DNA of 64,000 nt from Cumulibacter sp047975195. GTDB lineage: Bacteria > Actinomycetota > Actinomycetes > Mycobacteriales > Antricoccaceae. The stretch covers positions 62,001 through 126,000 of the forward strand of contig JBKEDB010000042.1 of NCBI GenBank assembly GCA_047975195.1, in the 5' to 3' direction. Shown here one piece after another: positions 1 through 9,079 of this stretch. The translations under genes were made by a program, and so were the position numbers. The notes beneath the pieces are model-generated. The model worked only from the letters and a program-made list of their open reading frames with translations. It was not told where the DNA came from and ran no database searches. Each line of letters begins with the position of its first letter. The stretch's first letter is position 1.

Positions 1-859
1 TGAACTCGATCGCCTGGTACTTGCCGATCGGCTGTCCCATCGACTTGCGCTCCTTGGCGTACTTGACGCTCTCGTCGAGGCAACCTTGGGCCGCGCCGAC
101 GGCTAGTGCGGCGATCGCGATCCTGCCCTCGTCGAGGATCCGCAGGAACTGGGCATACCCTCGTCCGCGTTCGCCGAGCAGGTTCGCCTCGGGAACAGTC
201 ACGTCGTCGAAGCTCAGCGGATGGGTGTCAGACGCGTTCCAGCCGACCTTGTTGTACGCCGGTTCGGCCGTGAATCCCGCGGTCGGTGTCGGGATCATGA
301 GCGCCGAGATCTCCTTGGTGCCGCCTTCGTGGACGCCTGTTACGGCAGTTACCGTCACAAGCCCGGTGATATCCGTGCCGGAATTGGTGATGAACTGTTT
401 ACTGCCGTTGATCCGCCAGTGCCCGTCCTCGAGTACCGCGGTGGTCTTCGTGCCTCCGGCGTCCGACCCGGCCTCGGGCTCGGTCAGTCCGAAGCCACCG
501 AGAATTTCCCCGCTGGTCAACCGCGGAAGCCATTCCTGCTTCTGCTCCTCGGTGCCGAATAGATAGACAGGCATGGCGCCAAGCGAGCACCCCGCCTCGA
601 GGGTGATCGCGACCGATTGATCGACCTTCGCGAGTTCTTCCAGAGCCAGGCAGAGGGTGAAGTAATCGCCGCCCATCCCGCCGTACTTCTCATCGAAGGG
701 CAGGCCGAACAGGCCGAGTTCACCCATCTGCCGAACGACCTCGTACGGGAACGTTTTCGTCTCGTCGTGATAGGCGGAGACAGGCGCGACCACTTCGCGG
801 GTGAACCGGGCGACGGTCGCGCGCAGCTCTTCCTGCTCGGGGGTGAGGCTCATATCCAT
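1..859 (-). CDS. Acyl-CoA dehydrogenase, 3' end outside window
   Basis: This is an FAD-dependent acyl-CoA dehydrogenase, probably the isovaleryl/short-branched-chain type of leucine catabolism. The frame is open from an ATG at 859 (GGAG eight bases upstream; a second ATG lies at 853) to the window edge, so the C-terminus with the catalytic base is not visible. Readable family features are the N-terminal helical domain with GLFGLPFDEKYGG, the FAD/substrate segment FGLTEPEAGSDA, a GSKQFITNSG segment, and EGRIAIAALAVGAAQGC at the start of the C-terminal helical domain. It lies 41 bases downstream of accA1 on the same strand. In Mycobacterium tuberculosis accD1-accA1-fadE19 has this order, which supports a branched-chain substrate; that assignment is inference from context. 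Confidence 0.9.
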   Translation of the reverse strand, partial: MDMSLTPEQEELRATVARFTREVVAPVSAYHDETKTFPYEVVRQMGELGLFGLPFDEKYGGMGGDYFTLCLALEELAKVDQSVAITLEAGCSLGAMPVYLFGTEEQKQEWLPRLTSGEILGGFGLTEPEAGSDAGGTKTTAVLEDGHWRINGSKQFITNSGTDITGLVTVTAVTGVHEGGTKEISALMIPTPTAGFTAEPAYNKVGWNASDTHPLSFDDVTVPEANLLGERGRGYAQFLRILDEGRIAIAALAVGAAQGCLDESVKYAKERKSMGQPIGKYQAIEF

Positions 860-876
860 GGGTGTCGCTCCAGGTG

Positions 877-922
877 CTCAGGTAGTGCGTACGACGTGGC
901 TCAGGTGGTGGGTACGACGTGG
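877..922. repeat. 23-bp imperfect tandem duplication over the accA1 stop codon
   Basis: Positions 877-899 and 900-922 are two adjacent 23-base copies differing at two positions. The second copy holds the last codons and stop of accA1; the first repeats them in the accA1-dehydrogenase gap. It looks like a local slippage or duplication event. No function is implied. Confidence 0.85.
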
Positions 923-2922
923 AGGATGAGTTCGTCGACGAGGACTGAGCCGCCTTCAACGACGCCCAACTCGGTGACTGTGCCGGCGATCGGCGCGGTG
1001 AGGACATGCTCCATCTTCATCGCCTCGACGACAGCGAGCGGTTCGCCCTCGGCGACCTCGGCTCCTTCGCTGGTGTGTATCGCAAGTACGGTTCCCGGCA
1101 TGGGGGAGCGGACTTCGCCGTCGGCCGCGGCGCCATGAATGCCGAGTTCGTTCTCGGGGGCGAGTCGGGTGGCGACGTAAGTGCCGTGGTCTTCGATCCA
1201 CACCCACGTTTCGGAGTCGGTCTGGAGCACGCGTGCCCGCGATTCGATCCCATCGTCCAAGCGAATCAGGAACTCGCCAGCACCGCCGAGGTCGATGTCG
1301 ACTTCCGCGCTGTCATGTTCCACGGTGACCTGGGCGCGCAGCGGCCAATCCTGCGTCACGAGGGCCTCGATCGTGACAGGTTCGCCGGTAGATCCGCGGA
1401 TGGCGAACCGCATCGGGACAGGGTCCCGGCCGGCGCGCCAGCCTCGTATGTCGCAGAACGGATCGGACGTGTCGCTGGGAAGATTTCTCGTGATGAAGTC
1501 CGCGGCGAGGGCGGCGTACACCTCGATCGGGGGTTGGCGTCGCACGAGCGACTCGATCTGCTCGCCGACCAGGCCAGTGTCCAGATCGCCGGACAGCACC
1601 CGGGGGTGGGTGATCAATGCACGCAGAAACTGCACATTCGAGACGACCCCGAACAGTTGGTAGTCGGTGAGCGCGTCATCGAGTCGTTCGAGCGCTTCGG
1701 CGCGATCGGCGCCGTGGGCGATCACCTTGGCGATCATGGGGTCGTACGTCGTTGCCACCTGTAGTCCGTCGATGAGTGCCGAATCGATCCTTACGCTGCT
1801 TGTGGTTTCCGCGTCGGGGTCTTCGAACCAGTCGCATTCGTTGAGTTCGAGCACTGTTCCGCCAGTGGGCAAGAAGTCGCGATCGGGATTCTCGGCGTAG
1901 ACCCGCGCTTCGATTGCGTGCCCGGTGAGTTCGATGTCGTCCTGCGTCAGGTGTAGCGTATCGCCTGCTGCGACGAGAATCTGCTGTTCGACAAGGTCGA
2001 TGCCGGTAACCATCTCGGTGACCGGGTGCTCGACCTGCAGGCGCGTATTCATCTCCATGAAGAAGTACTCATCGGGACGGTCGCCGGACACGATGAACTC
2101 CACCGTCCCGGCTCCGCTGTATCCCACCGAGGCGGCGGTGTCGACGGCGGATTTCCCGATTCTGGCGCGGGTTTGCTCGTCGAGAAGCGCGGATGGTGCC
2201 TCCTCGATGATCTTTTGGTGGCGTCGCTGCAGCGAACATTCCCGCTCGCCGAGGTGGATCGTGGCGCCGTGTGAATCGGCTAGAACCTGGACCTCGAGGT
2301 GACGGGGGTTCTTGACGTAGCGCTCGAGGAAGAGTGTGTCATTACCGAACGAGTTCTCTGCTTCGCGACGGGCCGACTCGATGGAGGATCGCAGGTCGGA
2401 TTCGGCCTCGACCAGGTACATACCTTTACCGCCGCCGCCGGCGGATGGCTTGATGAGCACCGGAAAGCCAACCTCGAGCGCTGCCGCATAGAGGTCGTCG
2501 TCACTCATGTCCGGCTCACTGCGGCCAGGTACGACGGGTACGCCGGCAGCGGCGACTGTCTTCTTGGCGGAGATCTTGTCGCCCATCGTTTCGATCGCGG
2601 CGGGCGAGGGGCCGATGAAGGTGATGCCCGCGTCAATGCACGCCTGGGCGAAGGCGGCGTTCTCGGCGAGGAATCCATAACCGGGGTGGACCGCGTCCGC
2701 GCCGGTGTCCTTCGCAGCCTTGAGCACCTTGTCGATGGCGAGGTAAGACTCGCGGGCATTCGTCGGCCCGAGATGGACGGCCTCATCGGCATCGCTGACA
2801 TGCTTGGCATCGGCGTCAGCGTCGGAATACACCGCGACACTGCCGATCCCCATGTCGCGCACTGTTCGGATGATGCGGCTGGCGATCTCACCACGGTTGG
2901 CGATCAGAACCTTGCTGAACAT
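901..2922 (-). CDS. accA1: Methylcrotonyl-CoA carboxylase alpha subunit (biotin carboxylase-BCCP)
   Basis: This 673-residue subunit carboxylates biotin with ATP and bicarbonate and carries the biotin. The biotin carboxylase N-domain starts with KVLIANRGEIASRI and HPGYGFLAENA. The ATP-grasp has the glycine loop GGGGKGM near residues 162-168, and MNTRLQVEHPVTE marks the catalytic region. The biotinyl lysine is in EAMKMEH at about residue 636, near the C-terminus as expected. Length matches actinobacterial AccA1. It starts 16 bases after accD1 stops, so the two are co-transcribed. Order and subunit type point to 3-methylcrotonyl-CoA carboxylase of leucine degradation; propionyl-CoA or another acyl-CoA cannot be excluded by sequence alone. 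Confidence 0.93.
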   Translation of the reverse strand: MFSKVLIANRGEIASRIIRTVRDMGIGSVAVYSDADADAKHVSDADEAVHLGPTNARESYLAIDKVLKAAKDTGADAVHPGYGFLAENAAFAQACIDAGITFIGPSPAAIETMGDKISAKKTVAAAGVPVVPGRSEPDMSDDDLYAAALEVGFPVLIKPSAGGGGKGMYLVEAESDLRSSIESARREAENSFGNDTLFLERYVKNPRHLEVQVLADSHGATIHLGERECSLQRRHQKIIEEAPSALLDEQTRARIGKSAVDTAASVGYSGAGTVEFIVSGDRPDEYFFMEMNTRLQVEHPVTEMVTGIDLVEQQILVAAGDTLHLTQDDIELTGHAIEARVYAENPDRDFLPTGGTVLELNECDWFEDPDAETTSSVRIDSALIDGLQVATTYDPMIAKVIAHGADRAEALERLDDALTDYQLFGVVSNVQFLRALITHPRVLSGDLDTGLVGEQIESLVRRQPPIEVYAALAADFITRNLPSDTSDPFCDIRGWRAGRDPVPMRFAIRGSTGEPVTIEALVTQDWPLRAQVTVEHDSAEVDIDLGGAGEFLIRLDDGIESRARVLQTDSETWVWIEDHGTYVATRLAPENELGIHGAAADGEVRSPMPGTVLAIHTSEGAEVAEGEPLAVVEAMKMEHVLTAPIAGTVTELGVVEGGSVLVDELILHVVPTT

Positions 2923-2938
2923 ATCGTCTCGCTTTCCG

Positions 2939-4546
2939 TTACATCCGGAAGATGCCGTAAGAGGGGTCGGTTAGTGGGCTGCGTGAGATCGCGCCGAGAG
3001 CGAGACCGAGCGTCATCCGGGTGTCATGGGGGTCGATGATTCCGTCGTCCCACAGTCGCGCGGTCGAGTAGTACGCGCTGCCTTGATCGTCGTACTGCTG
3101 ACGAATGGGTGCCTTGAATGCCTCTTCATCATCGGTGGACCATTCGCCGCCCTTTGCTTCGATGCCGTCCCGGCGTACGGTCGAGAGGACTGATGCGGCC
3201 TGTTCGCCGCCCATTACGGAGATCTGGGCGCCGGGCCACATCCACAGGAACCGTGGGGAGTACGCGCGCCCGCACATTCCGTAGTTTCCGGCGCCGAATG
3301 AGCCACCGACGATGAGGGTGAGTTTCGGGACTCGCGCCGTGGCCACGGCGTTGACCATCTTCGCGCCGTTCTTGGCGATGCCACCGGCCTCGTACTCGCG
3401 CCCGACCATGAATCCGGTGATGTTCTGCAGGAATAGCAGTGGAATTCGGCGTCGATCGCACAACTGAATGAAGTGAGCGGCCTTCAGTGCGGACTCGCTG
3501 AAGAGGATTCCGTTGTTGCCAATGATGCCGACGGGATGGCCATGGATGTGTGCGGTTCCGGTGACGAGGGTCGTGCCGTAGTCCTTCTTGAACTCATCGA
3601 AGTAAGACCCGTCGACGAGGCGGGCAATGATCTCGCGGACGTCGTACGGCGTGCGCGAATCGTTCGGAATCACACCGTACAGCGTGTTCGGGTCGACGGC
3701 CGGTGGTTCGGGTTCGGTCAGGTCCCACTGCCGCGCGGAGCGCGGTCCGAGGTTGGCGACGATCGAGCGGAGAATCTGTAGTGCGTGCTCGTCGTTATTG
3801 GCGAGGTGATCGGTGACCCCGGAGCGCTTGGAGTGCAAGTCGCCGCCGCCGAGGTCTTCGGCGCTGACGATTTCGCCGGTCGCGGCCTTCACCAGCGGCG
3901 GACCGCCGAGGAAGATGGTCCCTTGGTTGCGCACGATTACGGCCTCGTCGGCCATCGCCGGCACGTACGCGCCACCGGCGGTGCATGACCCCATGACGGC
4001 GGCGAGCTGTGGGATGCCTTGGGCCGACATGGTTGCCTGGTTGTAGAAGATCCGGCCGAAGTGCTCGCGATCGGGGAACACCTCGTCCTGCTTAGGAAGG
4101 AATGCGCCGCCGGAGTCGACCAGATAAATACAGGGGAGCTTGTTCTCGAGCGCTACCTCTTGTGCCCGCAGGTGTTTCTTGACGGTGATGGGGTAGTACG
4201 TGCCACCCTTGACTGTGGCGTCGTTGGCGACGATCACACACTCGCGCCCTTCGACGCGACCCACTCCGGTGATGATTCCAGCGCCGGGGGCGTCACCGTC
4301 GTACATGCCATGGGCCGCAAGCGGTGAAAATTCCAACAGTGGAGAGCCGGGATCGAGCAGATGATTGACGCGGTCGCGCGGGAGTAGTTTGCCGCGAGCG
4401 ACATGTCGGTCTTTACTGGACTGAGATCCGCCGTCCGCGGCGGCGATCTTGGCGCGTAGTTGCGCACTGAGGCCGCGCTGGTGTGCGGTGTTGGCCTGGA
4501 ATTGCGCACTGCTCACATCGAGCTTGCTCGACAGTCTGGAGCGCAT
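2939..4546 (-). CDS. accD1: Methylcrotonyl-CoA carboxylase beta subunit (carboxyltransferase)
   Basis: This 535-residue carboxyltransferase moves the carboxyl group from biotin to the acyl-CoA. Two crotonase-fold halves are visible. The first contains LVDSGGAFLPKQDEVFPD, GSCTAGGAYVPAM and the oxyanion-type GTIFLGGPPLV. The second contains GNNGILFSESA, FLQNITGFMVG and GGSFGAGNYGMCGRAY. The segment around VFPDREHFG is typical of the methylcrotonyl-CoA carboxylase branch rather than AccD5/AccD4 propionyl types. The ATG at 4546 has GGGAG five bases upstream. The gene is first in the operon and divergent from a TetR gene; its promoter must overlap the palindrome at 4562-4589, so repression by that TetR is likely. 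Confidence 0.92.
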   Translation of the reverse strand: MRSRLSSKLDVSSAQFQANTAHQRGLSAQLRAKIAAADGGSQSSKDRHVARGKLLPRDRVNHLLDPGSPLLEFSPLAAHGMYDGDAPGAGIITGVGRVEGRECVIVANDATVKGGTYYPITVKKHLRAQEVALENKLPCIYLVDSGGAFLPKQDEVFPDREHFGRIFYNQATMSAQGIPQLAAVMGSCTAGGAYVPAMADEAVIVRNQGTIFLGGPPLVKAATGEIVSAEDLGGGDLHSKRSGVTDHLANNDEHALQILRSIVANLGPRSARQWDLTEPEPPAVDPNTLYGVIPNDSRTPYDVREIIARLVDGSYFDEFKKDYGTTLVTGTAHIHGHPVGIIGNNGILFSESALKAAHFIQLCDRRRIPLLFLQNITGFMVGREYEAGGIAKNGAKMVNAVATARVPKLTLIVGGSFGAGNYGMCGRAYSPRFLWMWPGAQISVMGGEQAASVLSTVRRDGIEAKGGEWSTDDEEAFKAPIRQQYDDQGSAYYSTARLWDDGIIDPHDTRMTLGLALGAISRSPLTDPSYGIFRM

Positions 4547-4561
4547 GCCGACTCCCGTCAG

Positions 4562-4589
4562 TTGGGTTAGTTAATATTCACTAACCCAA
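4562..4589. promoter_or_regulatory. 28-bp near-perfect palindrome, probable TetR operator
   Basis: The arms TTGGGTTAGT (4562-4571) and ACTAACCCAA (4580-4589) are exact reverse complements. The 8-base centre is also palindromic except for its outermost pair, so 26 of 28 positions are symmetrical. It lies in the 66-bp gap between accD1 (start 4546) and the divergent TetR gene (start 4613). The most likely reading is the operator for that TetR protein controlling both directions; the pairing is inferred from position. Confidence 0.8.
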
Positions 4590-4612
4590 AAATCTAACGT
4601 ACTGTTGGTGGT

Positions 4613-5224
4613 GTGTCCATATCCAACGCCACCGACCTTTCTGGTCCTCGCTCGCGTCAGAAGGCCGAACGTACCGATCTATTGCTGCGTCAGGCGGCTC
4701 GGTTGTTCGCTCGAAAGGGATTCCGAGGCGTGTCGCTGGAGGAGATCGCATCCGAGGTCGGGATCAGCGGTCCGGCGCTATATCGGCACTTCTCCAACAA
4801 GGTTGCGATCCTGACCGCCGTACTCGAGGACGTCTCCGTACGGTTGCTCGACGGCGGACGCGTTCGAGTCGCAGCGTCCGCATCACCGGGCGCGGCCTTG
4901 GCGGCGCTGGTCGATTTCCACGCGGACTTCGCGCTTGAGGAAACCGACCGGATCCGGGTGCACAATCGCGACCTCGCCACGCTTCCGGAGGAATTCGCGG
5001 GCCCCGTCCGTCGTGCGCAGCGCGATTACGTGGAACTCTGGGTCGATCAACTCGTGTTGCTGGACGAGGCGACTGCGGGCACACCCGACCGGTCGGTCGC
5101 GCGATTGAAGGCGCAAGCCGCTATCGGATTGCTGAACTCCACCCCGCACAGCGTCCGCCACGGAGATCCGGTAGCCGTCAAGCCGGTGTTGGTGCACATG
5201 ACCCTCGCGGCCTTGCGCTCGTAA
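4613..5224 (+). CDS. TetR-family repressor of the methylcrotonyl-CoA carboxylase operon
   Basis: A 203-residue TetR/AcrR-type DNA-binding regulator. The N-terminal helix-turn-helix spans about residues 20-65 (AARLFARKGFRGVSLEEIA, then VGISGPALYRHFSNKVAIL), which is canonical. The C-terminal ligand domain is helical and not diagnostic. The GTG at 4613 follows a possible -10 box TAACGT at 4595-4600 with a very short leader. It is divergent from accD1 with the palindrome between them, the usual arrangement of a local repressor whose effector is a CoA-ester intermediate. Local regulation is inferred; the effector is unknown. Confidence 0.9.
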   Translation: MSISNATDLSGPRSRQKAERTDLLLRQAARLFARKGFRGVSLEEIASEVGISGPALYRHFSNKVAILTAVLEDVSVRLLDGGRVRVAASASPGAALAALVDFHADFALEETDRIRVHNRDLATLPEEFAGPVRRAQRDYVELWVDQLVLLDEATAGTPDRSVARLKAQAAIGLLNSTPHSVRHGDPVAVKPVLVHMTLAALRS

Positions 5225-5327
5225 ATCTTGCGATTGTCGACCGCTCACCCCGACTGGCCGAAAGCGGGACTGCCTGCCGAGAGTGCGATCGTTTCGCGCT
5301 TCCAGCGACAACCCCGGGGTAGCAGCG

Positions 5328-5885
5328 TTACCTCAGATTGATGAGGACCTTCAACGATCGGTACAGCGCGTCGGCATGTACGTCGAGTTTCTTGGGGTCA
5401 CGCCACACCAGCATCGCCATCCGCTGTGTGGCCCCCAGATGCAATTGCACGATCTCCTGCGGCGCCAACATGGGTTCTGCGCGCCCGTCAGCGGTCAACC
5501 TCTCGATGAACCGACGATGCCGCCGCGTGGCGCGGGAGTTGATGTTGTCAAGCAGACGCACGAAGGCCGGATCGTGCAGCGCTTCGTGCTGGATCACCGT
5601 GAGAACGCCGAAGTTGCGTGACCACTGTGAGAGATTGGCGTAGGTCGTCGTCCGAAGGATTTCCTCGGGATCGTCGGTGACGTTTTCCTGGGCCTGCAGA
5701 AGTTCATCGCGCATTTGCTCGGCGACGGTCCGCAGGATCTCGTACTTGGAATCAAAGTACGTGTAGACCGTTGGCCGCGTGACCCCCGATGCCTTGGCGA
5801 TGGCGGTGATGCTCGCCTGGGCGTAACCGAGGTCGGCGAACACTCGGCTCGCTGCCTCGGCTATCGACTGACGCCGGTCTAACAA
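5328..5885 (-). CDS. TetR-family regulator coupled to acyl-CoA carboxylase
   Basis: A 185-residue TetR-type regulator. The helix-turn-helix is clear (AASRVFADLGYAQASITAIA, then SGVTRPTVYTYFDSKYEIL, residues about 10-55). The rest is a helical ligand domain of average length without a recognisable subfamily. The reading frame starts with TTG at 5885 and overlaps the carboxylase stop (5881-5879) by seven bases, so translation is probably coupled. Lying downstream of the long-chain carboxylase, it likely responds to fatty acyl-CoA and acts on this locus; that is inference. It is convergent with the TetR gene ending at 5224. Confidence 0.87.
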   Translation of the reverse strand: MLDRRQSIAEAASRVFADLGYAQASITAIAKASGVTRPTVYTYFDSKYEILRTVAEQMRDELLQAQENVTDDPEEILRTTTYANLSQWSRNFGVLTVIQHEALHDPAFVRLLDNINSRATRRHRRFIERLTADGRAEPMLAPQEIVQLHLGATQRMAMLVWRDPKKLDVHADALYRSLKVLINLR

Positions 5886-8800
5886 TGGCTGGCCACCTTC
5901 AGCGTCTGCAGGATCAGTGAGCGTGTGTCGGCCGGGTCGATGACATCGTCAATTTCGTACGCCGCCGCCATTCGTACGGCCTTTCCCGCATCGTACATGG
6001 CTTGTAGCAATTCCTCGTAGCGTTGCTGGCGGGCCTGCGGGTCGCCGATCGCCTCGAGTTCCTTGCGGTAGCCGAGCCGGACAGCTCCCTCCAGGCCCAT
6101 CCCGCCGAACTCCCCGGTGGGCCAGGAAACGTTCAGCAACGGGTTGTGCAGGTTGCCGCCGCCCATCGCCATCGCGCCGAGGCCGTATCCCTTACGAGTC
6201 ACGACCATGATCAGCGGCGTGCTCAACCGCGCCCCGGCAACGAACATCGAACCGAACCGGCGTACGGCGGCGTCCCGTTCGGATTCAGGCCCGACCATGA
6301 TCCCCAGCGTATCGCACAAGCTGATCAGCGGCAGCCCGCGAGCCTGGCACATCGTGAGGAACCGCTCGGCCTTATCCGAGCCCGGTGCGTCGATCGCCCC
6401 GCCGAGGTGCAGCGGATTGTTTGCCATGATGCCGACGGCCTGCCCACCGATCCGAGCGATGCTGGTGATAATGCCGTGGCCGAACCCTGCGCGTAGTTCG
6501 ACCTGGCTACCCGCATCGGCGAGTGTGTCGATGATTGGCCGGATGTCATACGCGCGCAGCCGGTTCTCGGGAACCATGTGTCGCAGGGTGCGCTGGTCGG
6601 CGACGCCCGTGACCTCACTGGATTGGTTGGCGAGTAACCCGAGGACCGATTTGCAACGTTCGACGGCCTCGTGCTCATCCTCAGCGAGGATGTCAACGAC
6701 ACCGTTGGGGTAGAGAACGTCCATTGGCCCGACGTCTGCGGGGCGATGCACCCCGAGCCCGCCGCCCTCGATCATCGCCGGCCCGCCCATTCCGATACTG
6801 CTGTCCTTGGTGGCGATGATGACATCGCAAGCGCCAAGAAGCGCGGCGTTGCCCGCGAAGCTGTAGCCGCCGACCACCCCGACGATGGGCACGCGACCCG
6901 CCATCGCAGAGATAAGTAGGAACGTGTCGCTGATCAGTCCGGGGCCAGCGGGCTTATCGGTATCACCGGGTCGCCCGCCGCCGCCTTCGGCGAACACCAC
7001 CATCGGCAATTGCAGCTTCTCGGCGACCCGGAACAGGCGATCCATCTTGCGATGGTTTGCGTAGCCCTTGGTGCCCGCGAGCACGGTGTAGTCGTAGGCA
7101 AACACTGCGATGGGCGTGCCGTTGACTTGGGCGGTGCCGAGCACAATGCCATCGCCCGTGGTGTTCTCGCGCAGATCCTGTTCATCGCGGCGGGCGCGTT
7201 GCGCGGCGATTGCCAACGCTCCGTACTCCACGAACGTGCCGGCATCGACGAGTGCGTCGATGTTCTCCCGGGCAGTGCGTCGTCCCTTCGCGTGCCGACG
7301 TGCGACGGCGTCGGTTCGAGCCTCGTCAAGGCCGTAGCGATGTAACTCGATGGATTCGGCGAGGTCGGCGCGGATCTCGTCGAGGTCCTGTTCAACGGCT
7401 AGCTGGCTGGTTGTCTCACCGAGTTCGGCCGGTCGCAGCCACGCGACGACGCTGCCTTCTTCCAGGAACTCCCCAGCAGCCGCGGTGATTCGGTGCACCA
7501 GCCCGCCAGCCGCGGCGATGACCGCATGCTGCATCTTCATCGCTTCAACGATGAGTAGTTCTTGACCGGGGTGGACGACGTCGCCCTCGTTGATAGCGAT
7601 CGACACGACGGTCCCGCTCAAGTGGAGGGGAACGCTGAATGCGTCGTCCGGTAGGTCAGGAGCGCCTCGGTCGCTGGTGGTGGCGGCGTCCGGCGGCGGG
7701 GTCGGCGCGGGGGCCTCGTCGTCGACGTGCAGTTCGGTGAGGTTGCCGTCCAGATACGCGGTGTGCATGGCGCCGTCGCGGAACTCATCTGTGGCGGTGA
7801 TCGCGCGCAGCAGTTGCCGATTGGTGCGGGGGCCATCGACCACGAGATCGCGCAATGCCCGGTGGAGCCGCGTGGTGGCCACGGCAAAGTCGGCGCCCGT
7901 CACGATCACCTTGGCCAACAACGTGTCGTAGCGAGGGTTGACCGCGGCACCCACTCGCGCATACGTGTCTACGCGCACGTGCGGGCCCGTCAGCGGACCA
8001 AACTGCTTCAGCACGCCGCCGCTGGGCAGCAGCGTTCCGTCGACGCTGAGCGTCTCGGCGTTGACCCGCGCCTGAACCGCCACACCAGTCTCGGCCGGTG
8101 CGGTGCTCAAGCCGAGCGTGGCCAGTGTGTCCCCGGAGGCGATCCGCACACTGGCATCGACCAGATCGACGCCGGTGACCGCCTCGGTCACGGTGTGTTC
8201 GACCTGTAGGCGAGGATTCACCTCAAGGAAGTAGTAGCCCTCGCCACTGACGAGGAACTCGACGGTGGCCAGACCCGCGTAGGGGACTGCGGCGATGAGG
8301 CGACAGGCATCCGTGCGCATCTGGGACAATAGATCGTCGTCGGTCCATATCGCGGGGGCGATCTCGATGACTTTCTGCCGGCGCCGCTGGATGGAGCAGC
8401 CACGGGTGCCGACGGCGCATGTGGCGCCGGTGGCGTCACCGAGCACCTGGATCTCGATGTGCCGGGCGTCGGTGAGCAACTGCTCGGCGTACACCGCGCC
8501 ATGACCGAAAGAGGCCGCAGCCTCGCCAGAGCATCGCTCAAACGCGGCCGAAACCTCAGCGGTGTCGAAGACCGGTGCCATACCGCGTCCGCCACCGCCC
8601 GAGACTGCCTTGAGCATGATCGCGGCCCCGTCGCCAAGCTCGGTGAGGAACTGCGCAGCTTCAGCTGCGCTGACCGGCCCGTCGGTCGCAGGTAGCGTGG
8701 GCACATTGCACTGCACCGCCAGTTCCCGCGCCTTCGCCTTATCGCCAAACACCGTCAATGCTGCTACGGATGGACCGACGAACGTGACACCGTCGGCAGC

Positions 8801-9079
8801 GAGGCGCTGAGCAAAATCAGCGTTCTCGGACAAGAAGCCGTACCCGGGGTGCACGGCGTCTGCGCCGATGGTGCGCGCGGCGGAGCACACTGCCTCGACG
8901 TCCAGGTATGCCGCCGGTCCCGCGCCCGGCAGCAACACGTTCTCGTCCGCGCGGGTGACGTGTGGCGAGGACTGATCATCCTCCGGCGCGATGGCCACGG
9001 TCTGATAGCCGAGTCCTTGTGCAGCGTCGATGATCCGAATTGCAATCTCGCCGCGGTTGGCAATGAGTAACTTAGGCAA
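5879..9079 (-). CDS. Single-chain long-chain acyl-CoA carboxylase (BC-BCCP-CT fusion)
   Basis: One polypeptide of about 1066 residues carries all parts of a biotin-dependent carboxylase. The order is biotin carboxylase (PKLLIANRGEIAIRI, HPGYGFLSENADFA, glycine loop GGGGRGM, EVNPRLQVEHTVTE), a biotinyl domain with EAMKMQH near residue 510, then a complete carboxyltransferase (VFAEGGGGRPGD, GYSFAGNAALLG, MANNPLHLGGAID, GSMFVAGARLS, GLGAMAMGGG). This matches the single-chain long-chain acyl-CoA carboxylase family described from Mycobacterium avium. I prefer the TTG at 9079 over the GTG at 9106. It has AAGGACGG five bases upstream, begins the protein LPKLLIANRGE, and overlaps the old ligase stop at 9074-9072. 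The downstream TetR gene is coupled to it. The substrate (long- versus short-chain acyl-CoA) is inferred from the architecture. Confidence 0.92.
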   Translation of the reverse strand: MPKLLIANRGEIAIRIIDAAQGLGYQTVAIAPEDDQSSPHVTRADENVLLPGAGPAAYLDVEAVCSAARTIGADAVHPGYGFLSENADFAQRLAADGVTFVGPSVAALTVFGDKAKARELAVQCNVPTLPATDGPVSAAEAAQFLTELGDGAAIMLKAVSGGGGRGMAPVFDTAEVSAAFERCSGEAAASFGHGAVYAEQLLTDARHIEIQVLGDATGATCAVGTRGCSIQRRRQKVIEIAPAIWTDDDLLSQMRTDACRLIAAVPYAGLATVEFLVSGEGYYFLEVNPRLQVEHTVTEAVTGVDLVDASVRIASGDTLATLGLSTAPAETGVAVQARVNAETLSVDGTLLPSGGVLKQFGPLTGPHVRVDTYARVGAAVNPRYDTLLAKVIVTGADFAVATTRLHRALRDLVVDGPRTNRQLLRAITATDEFRDGAMHTAYLDGNLTELHVDDEAPAPTPPPDAATTSDRGAPDLPDDAFSVPLHLSGTVVSIAINEGDVVHPGQELLIVEAMKMQHAVIAAAGGLVHRITAAAGEFLEEGSVVAWLRPAELGETTSQLAVEQDLDEIRADLAESIELHRYGLDEARTDAVARRHAKGRRTARENIDALVDAGTFVEYGALAIAAQRARRDEQDLRENTTGDGIVLGTAQVNGTPIAVFAYDYTVLAGTKGYANHRKMDRLFRVAEKLQLPMVVFAEGGGGRPGDTDKPAGPGLISDTFLLISAMAGRVPIVGVVGGYSFAGNAALLGACDVIIATKDSSIGMGGPAMIEGGGLGVHRPADVGPMDVLYPNGVVDILAEDEHEAVERCKSVLGLLANQSSEVTGVADQRTLRHMVPENRLRAYDIRPIIDTLADAGSQVELRAGFGHGIITSIARIGGQAVGIMANNPLHLGGAIDAPGSDKAERFLTMCQARGLPLISLCDTLGIMVGPESERDAAVRRFGSMFVAGARLSTPLIMVVTRKGYGLGAMAMGGGNLHNPLLNVSWPTGEFGGMGLEGAVRLGYRKELEAIGDPQARQQRYEELLQAMYDAGKAVRMAAAYEIDDVIDPADTRSLILQTLKVASHC

